NCBI GenBank assembly: GCA_937924895.1
Contig: CALEYP010000078.1
Location: 1 to 20,093, forward strand
Direction of reading: 5' to 3'
Origin: an uncultured Alphaproteobacteria bacterium
GTDB lineage: Bacteria; Pseudomonadota; Alphaproteobacteria; Puniceispirillales; Puniceispirillaceae
DNA length: 20,093 nt
Shown: one piece after another, positions 14,384 to 20,093 of the stretch
Numbering within the stretch: the first letter of the stretch is position 1
Layout of the letters: each line of letters opens with the position of its first letter
The notes under the pieces: model-generated
Database searches by the model: none
Seen by the model: only the letters and a program-made list of their open reading frames with translations
What the model was told of the DNA's origin: nothing
Program-made: the position numbers and the translations under genes

Positions 14384-15193
14384 CTATATGTGGCGTCTGC
14401 GCCATAATCCATCAACCAATATCATATGCGGTACAGTCAAGGCAGCCAGGCCAATAAAAATGATTTGTAACGCTAATTGTGCCAAGGCCTGACTATCCCA
14501 CAACAACCATAACGCGCCGCCGCCTCCCGCCCAAGACGCCAAGGTAAATAACAAGGCTAGACCGAGAGGTGAGCCATGCTTTGCCGCCTGATAACGCTGC
14601 CAGAGATGAGTAAAATGCCGGCGGCTATGAATGGCACAAAAATAGATGGCAAAAGCAGGTAAGAGAGGCAAGATAGCCATGACCACCGCCAGCCCGATAA
14701 ATTCACCAAATCGGACGCGTAAGGCAGGGGCCTGCCAGGCTGCTGTGCCATAGGCTAAGGCGGCCGCGCCCCAGATGACAAGGAAGAGAGGTGTGATATC
14801 CCACAAAATCGCTGTACCTGCCCCTGATAGCACGTCAAAGATAAGGGCTGTTTCTGCCTGATGCGTGACCATCAGCCAAATTGTGGCGAGCCCGCCATGA
14901 CAGATAATTTGTGCGGTCTTGATGGCACGCTGCGAAGCGGTACTATCACCCACACCAAAATGATAGGCTGACAATAGTAAAAACCCCAAGAGACTTAGCA
15001 CCGGAAAAACCAGCCATAGCGCTATGATCACAGCAGCTAGGGTTAGGTAGCTGAGGATAAATCGCACATAGCCTGAAAGGCGCGGCTGCCCCTGCCAGAG
15101 CTGATAGACAGCCCCGTCAAAGGCACCATGTGGCAAGCCGATGATGACCACCGCCGCTAAAGCTATCCAATCACTGAGGCCTAGCATACTCAT
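14384..15193 (-). CDS. blh: Blh, beta-carotene 15,15'-dioxygenase (retinal-forming)
   Basis: This 269-residue integral membrane enzyme of the Brp/Blh family cleaves beta-carotene symmetrically into two retinals, the chromophore of the rhodopsin encoded upstream. It is hydrophobic with about eight predicted helices. Conserved histidines for the iron centre are in 'GLPHGAFD' (H22), 'AYHFG' (H78), 'HSRRHF' (H189, H193) and 'VPHMILVD' (H256). Length is normal. The ATG overlaps the crtY stop as ATGA, a four-base coupling overlap. The presence of Blh rather than a carotenoid-glycosylating or ketolating enzyme tells that beta-carotene here is directed to retinal. Confidence 0.92.
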   Translation of the reverse strand: MSMLGLSDWIALAAVVIIGLPHGAFDGAVYQLWQGQPRLSGYVRFILSYLTLAAVIIALWLVFPVLSLLGFLLLSAYHFGVGDSTASQRAIKTAQIICHGGLATIWLMVTHQAETALIFDVLSGAGTAILWDITPLFLVIWGAAALAYGTAAWQAPALRVRFGEFIGLAVVMAILPLLPAFAIYFCAIHSRRHFTHLWQRYQAAKHGSPLGLALLFTLASWAGGGGALWLLWDSQALAQLALQIIFIGLAALTVPHMILVDGLWRRRHI

Positions 15194-16296
15194 TCAACCC
15201 ATCCTTTGCGCGCTGGTCGCCATAATAATGACAAGGCGGCTTTTACAAAAGGATAGGGTGGCATAGCCCATACCACCTTGGCAAGGTCACGCCATCTAGC
15301 TTTGCCAGACATAAAGCGCGCAAAAGCCGCCCCATCAAGCTGTGCGGCCAAACCAACAAAATAAGAGGGAAGATCAGGTGACTGGCCTTCAATGACTCGC
15401 AAAAACACCCGATCCATCCATAGCTGCAACGGGGAATGAGGCGCGCGGCTCTGCCATCGGCCTGTTTTCTGATAGTGGCTGACAAGCTGACCGATATGGC
15501 GCTGGATAAACACAAAGCCATAGCCAGAAGAGGGACGTAAGGCCCCACCTCTTGCGCCGATAGCAATTTCAGATGGCTTTGGGTTGGGCGCAATCTCACA
15601 AAGCGGTAGGGCGCCTTTTTCCTCGCCTGTAATGGTGAAAGAAGCCGTCTGATAGAACCGTGACAGATAGCCCGCAATCGCCTCACGATAATAGCTATCT
15701 GAGGCAATTTCATCGGTGAATAAGGTTGATTCTACCAGGGCCTCTGTCTCAGAAAAAGGTAAGAGATAAAGAAAATGCATCCCCAATGATTGGTCACATC
15801 TGAAATCCATCAAAATCGCACAATCGGGGGTAAAGACAGGACGGTCACTCATGACATATTGCCCCAGAAAATGCTGATAGAGAACATTATTTGGCAATTG
15901 AGGCGGCCGGCTATCAAAACGGATGGTGGCTGTGATGTCGGCTGAAATATCATCCTGACATATCAAGCGGCTACCATCTTGCGCTTCTAGTCGTGTCTGA
16001 CAGGCTGCCAGCCAATGCGAGGCTTGCAACGCATGATAGGCATGGTCTGTGCTGTGATGAGTGATGGTATGAGTTTCATCTGAAATTTGCCAACTTGACC
16101 AGTGATGGCGCGCTAATCTCATCGCGGGCTCTAGGCTCTCATCGCCCCAAAAGCCCCAAATATGATCGGCTCTTTGCGCTGGCATCTCCTTGGTGACAAG
16201 GCGCACCTGACCAAGCCCTGCCTCTGCTATGGCTGCGGCAAGACCTAGCCCAGCACATCCCGCACCAATCACCTCAATCTCTGGCTTGCGAACCAT
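15190..16296 (-). CDS. crtY: CrtY, lycopene beta-cyclase
   Basis: This 368-residue flavoprotein cyclises both ends of lycopene to beta-carotene. It has an N-terminal dinucleotide fold 'GAGCAGLGLA' (about residues 11-20), the 'FLYLLPFSETEALVESTLF' region with the acidic residues typical of CrtY cyclases, and 'GARGGALRPSSGYGF' in the second half, where GG, P and GYxF are family-conserved. The ATG at 16296 starts one base after the crtB TGA, so translation is probably coupled; a TTG eight bases inside crtB would lengthen it by three residues and has no better ribosome binding site. It is followed by blh with a four-base overlap. Confidence 0.92.
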   Translation of the reverse strand: MVRKPEIEVIGAGCAGLGLAAAIAEAGLGQVRLVTKEMPAQRADHIWGFWGDESLEPAMRLARHHWSSWQISDETHTITHHSTDHAYHALQASHWLAACQTRLEAQDGSRLICQDDISADITATIRFDSRPPQLPNNVLYQHFLGQYVMSDRPVFTPDCAILMDFRCDQSLGMHFLYLLPFSETEALVESTLFTDEIASDSYYREAIAGYLSRFYQTASFTITGEEKGALPLCEIAPNPKPSEIAIGARGGALRPSSGYGFVFIQRHIGQLVSHYQKTGRWQSRAPHSPLQLWMDRVFLRVIEGQSPDLPSYFVGLAAQLDGAAFARFMSGKARWRDLAKVVWAMPPYPFVKAALSLLWRPARKGWVE

Positions 16297-16297
16297 C

Positions 16298-17236
16298 TCA
16301 CACAAGCCCAGCTAATGGCTGGTGAAGAGGACCGTTATGTGGGTCTGGTTGCGCCTGCCAAAGTGCTGGTATGGCGCGAAGGCTTACCTTTGCTTTGCGT
16401 CCCAAGGAGGTCACCATCCGTCCGTCATGCCAATTATAATCAGCCTCGGCAAGGCATATGCCAATCTCGCGATAGGCATGAGCTGCGACAGCAATGGCAA
16501 AACGGGGCCGGGCCGGCAAATAAGCGAGGCCTGCAAAGCCACTTTCATAATAGCGATCAGCTAGCCTCAGACAACGTGCCACCGCGTCTTTGACTGTCAA
16601 GATAACAGCCTCATCTCGTGCCGCAGCGCCATTGGCAATCGCTTGGGCTGATAAGTTGTCGACCCAGCTAGCTGGTAGATAGCGCCGCCCCATGGCGGCA
16701 TCTTCTTTAACATCACGTGCAATATTGGTGAGCTGCATCGCAATACCCATATCAATGGCAAATTTCATCGCATTATCATCACGGCAGTCAAGCAAAGGAC
16801 ACATCATCATGCCAACTGTACCTGCCACATGATAGCCATAGCGGATAAGGTCAGCCTCATCTGTCAGAGCGACAAGCGCTTGGTCAGAGACGAGCCCATC
16901 AATCAGGTGTGATAGCGCGGCAAGCGAGATATGATGTTGCTGCAAAAAGGGGGCCATCGCCACAAGCACAGGGTCAGTAAGAGGCGTCTTCCCGCCCTCT
17001 CTTAGGCTTTGTAAATCCTGTTGGAAATGCCGTAATTTTTGCGGCCCATTTTCAATATCACCATCTGCGCAATCATCAAGATAACGACATAGGCTATAGA
17101 GCTGGGCGGCATGTTTGCCGCTCTTCGCGCCGAGGAATTGACGCGCAAAATGAAAGGTGCGCCCCCCTTGCGCTAGGCGGCTATCTGCCTCACTCAGGAC
17201 ATCAAGCCTATGATATCTCTGCGTGTGTGATGTCAT
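16298..17236 (-). CDS. crtB: CrtB, phytoene synthase
   Basis: This 312-residue enzyme of the squalene/phytoene synthase family condenses two GGPP to phytoene. Both aspartate motifs are intact: 'RYLDDCADGD' (51-60) and 'QLTNIARDVKEDAAMGRRYLP' region (168-188, with D175 and E178/D179), which bind magnesium-diphosphate. Length is typical. The start at 17236 lies five bases behind GGGAGGGG; the longer frame overlapping crtI begins with sequence that has no family resemblance and is rejected. It is 22 bases after the crtI stop and one base before crtY. Confidence 0.94.
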   Translation of the reverse strand: MTSHTQRYHRLDVLSEADSRLAQGGRTFHFARQFLGAKSGKHAAQLYSLCRYLDDCADGDIENGPQKLRHFQQDLQSLREGGKTPLTDPVLVAMAPFLQQHHISLAALSHLIDGLVSDQALVALTDEADLIRYGYHVAGTVGMMMCPLLDCRDDNAMKFAIDMGIAMQLTNIARDVKEDAAMGRRYLPASWVDNLSAQAIANGAAARDEAVILTVKDAVARCLRLADRYYESGFAGLAYLPARPRFAIAVAAHAYREIGICLAEADYNWHDGRMVTSLGRKAKVSLRAIPALWQAQPDPHNGPLHQPLAGLV

Positions 17237-17258
17237 GCCAGCCCCTCCCTTTGACTCC

Positions 17259-18755
17259 TTATGCTGCGCGGTTGCGTTCTTTGGCCTCTTGGGTCTCAAT
17301 GATGCGTTCGACAACCTTAGCAGAACAAAGCACCCCTGGCATCCCCGCGCCAGGATGGGCGCCAGCCGCCGCAAAATACAAATTATCATAATGCGGGTCT
17401 TGGTTGTGATACCGGAACCAAGCGCTTTGCGTGAATAAAGGTGCAATGGAAAACCCTGCGCCATGCATGGAGCGATAATCTGATTTAAAATCTTCAGGAG
17501 TCATCCAGAAATCTTCGGTAATGGTCTTTGAAAGATCTGGCATAATCGTATCTTCCAAAGCGGCTACGATTTTATCGCGTAAAGCGGGGCCGTGAATATT
17601 CCAATCGACATTGCCTTGCAGATTTGGCACGGGACATAACACATAAAAGCTGTCACACCCGTCTGGTGCAAAACTAGCATCTGTCGCAGTCGGACGGTGC
17701 AGATATAGGGAAAAATCATCTGCTAAAATCTTCTTGTCAAAGATGTCATGCAACAATTCTTTAAAACGTGGCCCCATCCAAATGGTGTGATGGGCAATAT
17801 CCGGATATTGTGTCTTGGTGCCAAAGAACATCACATACAGCCCCATCGAATAATGAGTGAGCTTATCTGGCAGTGCTTTTTTCCGGCGATGGCTATCTTG
17901 CGGCATCATTTGGCTATAGATGGTAGGCGGGTCACCATTACAAATAATTCTGTCTGCGGCTATCACCTCACCAGAGGCGGTTTTGACACCTGTAACTTTG
18001 CTACCGGTGCTCATAATCTCAGTGATATCAGTATTGAGCATCAGCGTGATACCATGGCGTTCCATCAAATCGCGCAAGGCTTGAACAAGGGCGCCTGTCC
18101 CACCCATCGCAAAAAAGACACCCCATTTACGTTCCAAATAATGGATCAGCGTATAAATCGACGTTGTGTTAAAGGGATTGCCACCTACAAGAAGCGGATG
18201 AATAGAGAAGGCCTGTCTTATTTTGGGATGTTTGATATATTTATTCACGAGTGAGGCCACGGTGAGGTAAGACCGTAATTTCAATAAGGCGGGTACTTGT
18301 GCCATCATCGTCCCAAAGCGCGTAAACGGCTTATCGGCTAATTTGGTAAAGCCAATATCAAAAATCTCTTGCGAGACTTTCAGTAATTTTTGATAGCCCT
18401 TCACATCATCTGGAGCAAAGCGGGCAATTTCTTCGTAAGTATCCTCTAAGGTTGCCCGATAATCAAATTGGTCCCCATCATGAAACGCAAAACGATACCA
18501 GGGGTCAAGCGGCCGGAATTCAATATGATCCGCGCGCTTTTCACCAAATAACTCAAATAATTCGTCAAATAAGAAGGGGGCAGTGATAACCGTTGGGCCA
18601 GCATCATGCCGAAAGCCGCCTCTTTCAAAGACTTGCGCACGTCCGCCAATATTTGCCAGACGGTCAATGAGGATGACATCATCACCGCGGGCCCGCATTC
18701 GCAATGCTGAGGCGATGCCGCCAAAACCCGCTCCCACTATAATTGTCTTTGTCAT
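17259..18755 (-). CDS. crtI: CrtI, bacterial phytoene desaturase
   Basis: This 498-residue FAD enzyme introduces four double bonds into phytoene to make lycopene. The N-terminal 'IIVGAGFGGIASALRMRARG' (5-24) is the FAD dinucleotide motif, followed by 'GGRAQVFERGGFRHDAGPTVIT'-like substrate region. Near the C-terminus 'NLYFAAAGAHPGAGMPGVLCSAK' matches the bacterial phytoene dehydrogenase signature. The start at 18755 is chosen because the Rossmann motif begins immediately and AGGGGA precedes it; upstream in-frame codons would run through a 104-base intergenic gap and give an unrelated 57-residue extension. A hairpin lies in that gap. Confidence 0.95.
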   Translation of the reverse strand: MTKTIIVGAGFGGIASALRMRARGDDVILIDRLANIGGRAQVFERGGFRHDAGPTVITAPFLFDELFELFGEKRADHIEFRPLDPWYRFAFHDGDQFDYRATLEDTYEEIARFAPDDVKGYQKLLKVSQEIFDIGFTKLADKPFTRFGTMMAQVPALLKLRSYLTVASLVNKYIKHPKIRQAFSIHPLLVGGNPFNTTSIYTLIHYLERKWGVFFAMGGTGALVQALRDLMERHGITLMLNTDITEIMSTGSKVTGVKTASGEVIAADRIICNGDPPTIYSQMMPQDSHRRKKALPDKLTHYSMGLYVMFFGTKTQYPDIAHHTIWMGPRFKELLHDIFDKKILADDFSLYLHRPTATDASFAPDGCDSFYVLCPVPNLQGNVDWNIHGPALRDKIVAALEDTIMPDLSKTITEDFWMTPEDFKSDYRSMHGAGFSIAPLFTQSAWFRYHNQDPHYDNLYFAAAGAHPGAGMPGVLCSAKVVERIIETQEAKERNRAA

Positions 18756-18806
18756 GATATTTGGTCCCCTAACCCATAAACCCTTATTTCTCATACGCTG
18801 ATAGGG

Positions 18807-18834
18807 CGCAGGCGGATGACACATAGTGCCTGCG
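18807..18834 (-). other. Hairpin in the crtE-crtI gap
   Basis: CGCAGGC (18807-18813) and GCCTGCG (18828-18834) form a perfect seven-base stem with a 14-base loop in the 104-base space between crtE and crtI. No T-run follows on the minus strand, so it is not a standard terminator. It could be an mRNA stability or processing element between crtE and the rest of the operon. Confidence 0.4.
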
Positions 18835-18859
18835 ATAGGCTGTGAAATAGGATGAGTGG

Positions 18860-19870
18860 TTAGAGGCGAACCTGCTGTGTAGCCTTGCGCAATTGCGCAT
18901 GGATAGGCGCAACAATATCGGCGCAATCAGCTGGTAGGTCAGCAATCAAACGATCTGCTTCATCGACAATCCCAAGCATATGCTCAGCGGTTAATGACAA
19001 GGCTTGTGATGAGAGTATGGCTTGATGCCAGTGGCGCGCTTGCTCTGTATCATCGCTATTCAGCCAGCTATCAAATTCGTCTAATAAGGCCCCTGTTAAT
19101 AACGCACGATAAGTGACAATCACAGCATTTGGCGTACGCCGTACAAGGTCTGAGGCTGGTTTAAATGCCCCATCTGTGCCGGTAACATTCTGCATGTCAT
19201 TGGCAATTTGATAGGCCGCACCGACAGCTGTGAAAAAGCGGCGGAGCGGTTCTGCTACATGGGCACGGTCCGCGAGATGCGCAATGCCCTCAACAGGGGC
19301 GACAAATAACGGTGCCGTCTTGCCTGTGCAAATCTCAAGATAGGCGTCCCAAGCAGGGTAGTCTTGTTCCACAAATTCCAGCGATTGGCCTGTGGTTGTC
19401 GCAAGCATATGTTCAGATAATAATCCAACAAGATGAGGCAACCCACTGGCTGCTGCGGCATGGCCTGCACATTCAAAAGCTTTGGCAATCATCCAATCGC
19501 CAAGCGCCAATGCCATATTGCGCCCATAGACTGACCAAACAGACGGCCGACCGCGGCGCACCGCATCATCATCACACATATCATCATGAACAAGAGACGC
19601 ATTATGAAGCAATTCAACAGCGGCTGCCCAATAGCGTGCTGGCTCTTGCGAGGCGCCCATGCGTTTGGCCGCTGATAGGGCCAGCTTGGCACGTAACATT
19701 TTGCCAGGGCGTTTAAAATGATGGGCGGCAGGTGCAGCAAGCGGATGCCCATTTGCGGGGCATAGCCCCATAATAAAATCTTTGAAATCAAACGCATCAG
19801 TGGCAGAGGCGGTAGGGTGAGCCTGTTTGGCCTGGTGGGTTACGTCATCATAGATTGTAACATCTACCAT
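18860..19870 (-). CDS. crtE: CrtE, geranylgeranyl diphosphate synthase (polyprenyl synthetase) with unusual second Asp motif
   Basis: This 336-residue trans-prenyltransferase should extend farnesyl- or dimethylallyl-diphosphate with IPP to GGPP for CrtB. The first aspartate-rich motif is present: 'HDDMCDDDAVRRGRPS' with D96, D97, D100 and the following RRGRP. 'CTGKTAPLF' (181-189) is also typical. The second motif, normally DDxxD after 'Q', reads 'QIANDMQN': N224-D225-M226-Q227-N228. Mammalian-type GGPP synthases have DDxxN, so the last Asn has a precedent, but the first Asn is less usual. The ATG at 19870 follows GGAGAG by six bases; a 26-residue extension through the upstream hairpin is rejected. 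It is the first gene after proteorhodopsin, separated by 85 bases. Confidence 0.88.
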   Translation of the reverse strand: MVDVTIYDDVTHQAKQAHPTASATDAFDFKDFIMGLCPANGHPLAAPAAHHFKRPGKMLRAKLALSAAKRMGASQEPARYWAAAVELLHNASLVHDDMCDDDAVRRGRPSVWSVYGRNMALALGDWMIAKAFECAGHAAAASGLPHLVGLLSEHMLATTTGQSLEFVEQDYPAWDAYLEICTGKTAPLFVAPVEGIAHLADRAHVAEPLRRFFTAVGAAYQIANDMQNVTGTDGAFKPASDLVRRTPNAVIVTYRALLTGALLDEFDSWLNSDDTEQARHWHQAILSSQALSLTAEHMLGIVDEADRLIADLPADCADIVAPIHAQLRKATQQVRL

Positions 19871-19916
19871 CTGTCTCTCCTGGCTACGCTGACTGATAAA
19901 ATCGTAAAGGAAGAAT

Positions 19917-19942
19917 GAGACAGGACGAAATCGCCCTGTCTC
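19917..19942 (-). terminator. Terminator or attenuator hairpin between proteorhodopsin and crtE
   Basis: GAGACAGG (19917-19924) and CCTGTCTC (19935-19942) pair perfectly, and a CG/CG extension inside follows one mismatch. On the minus strand the hairpin begins 13 bases after the rhodopsin stop. It is followed by ATTCTTCCTTT, a T-rich but interrupted tract. It likely ends most rhodopsin transcripts while letting some continue into the carotenoid genes. Confidence 0.6.
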
Positions 19943-19955
19943 TTGCAAAGGCTAA

Positions 19956-20093
19956 TTATGCTTTTGCTTCTGATTCTGTCACAGCTACGTTCCAGATGAT
20001 CACACCGAAGGCAATCTTGTTTAGAACGTCTGCTAGGTTATAGATGATGTTCAAGCTTTCCATGCTTGCGCCACCAGCCATGTAACCGAAGAA
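19956..20093 (-). CDS. Proteorhodopsin, C-terminal 45 residues (5' part outside window)
   Basis: The last 138 bases on the minus strand, open to the window edge, encode the end of a microbial rhodopsin and a TAA stop at 19956-19958. Helix G is recognisable: 'NIIYNLADVLNKIAFGVIIW', then a short 'NVAVTESEAKA' tail, very like proteorhodopsin ('NLAD..NK' and 'IIWNVAV'). The Lys in 'VLNKIA' (codon 20016-20018) is the Schiff-base lysine that binds retinal. The protein is a seven-helix inner-membrane light-driven ion pump, most likely for protons. The ion motif in helix C and the colour-tuning residue lie outside the window, so pump type and colour cannot be read. Downstream crt and blh genes supply its retinal. 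Confidence 0.93.
   Translation of the reverse strand, partial: FFGYMAGGASMESLNIIYNLADVLNKIAFGVIIWNVAVTESEAKA

Noticed and set aside
17237..17464. 76-residue N-terminal extension of CrtB within crtI
   Set aside because: The extension is a shadow of crtI; the ATG at 17236 has a strong purine-rich ribosome binding site and gives a normal-length protein.
17748..18254. 168-residue plus-strand frame inside crtI
   Set aside because: It lies wholly opposite a well-conserved crtI and shows no recognisable domain.
18756..18926. Longer crtI starting upstream and overlapping the crtE end
   Set aside because: The 57 additional residues precede the Rossmann motif, resemble no CrtI, and the ATG at 18755 has a Shine-Dalgarno.

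Overview
The window looks like a marine alphaproteobacterium with a proteorhodopsin photosystem. The best guess is the SAR116 / Puniceispirillum-like group. This is inferred from the proteorhodopsin-crtE-crtI-crtB-crtY-blh-idi order, a G+C near one half, a stand-alone hisI, and a carnitine cluster with a dehydrogenase-thioesterase fusion typical of alphaproteobacteria. No taxonomic marker gene is present, so this is not proven. No tRNA, rRNA, CRISPR array, insertion sequence or phage gene was seen.

Region 1 (1-1190) is the C-terminal end of a large, very acidic secreted protein with a CSPG/cadherin-like repeat and RTX-like calcium-binding motifs. Region 2 (1187-5510) is a zinc module. zur-znuC-znuB and znuA are divergently transcribed around a near-perfect Zur operator, and two zinc enzymes follow: a beta-carbonic anhydrase and HisI. 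ZnuA and ZnuC both carry long histidine-rich segments.

Region 3 (5552-13146) is a quaternary-amine catabolic cluster. A divergent GlxA/CdhR-type regulator faces five co-directional genes: a BKACE (DUF849) enzyme, a carnitine dehydrogenase-betainyl-CoA thioesterase fusion, an acyl-CoA dehydrogenase, an ADP-forming acyl-CoA synthetase and CaiD. Together they can be read as a CoA-dependent route from gamma-butyrobetaine or crotonobetaine through L-carnitine to glycine betaine and acetoacetate. CaiD, the fusion and the BKACE enzyme are the firm points. The substrates of the acyl-CoA dehydrogenase and the ligase are inferred. The ligase is the most original element: a reversible ADP-forming enzyme could both activate the substrate and recover ATP when carnitinyl-CoA is opened. 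No transporter is in the window.

Region 4 (13147-13335), between convergent operons, holds three successive hairpins, the last with a T-run. It is an intrinsic terminator and possibly part of a small RNA. Region 5 (13336-20093, minus strand) is the retinal photosystem in transcription order: proteorhodopsin (only the last 45 residues, including the retinal-binding Lys), a terminator-like hairpin, crtE, crtI, crtB, crtY, blh and type 2 idi. These genes provide isoprenoid supply, phytoene, lycopene, beta-carotene and retinal for the rhodopsin. Several CDS starts were moved inward from the longest possible frame because of Shine-Dalgarno position and family N-termini.
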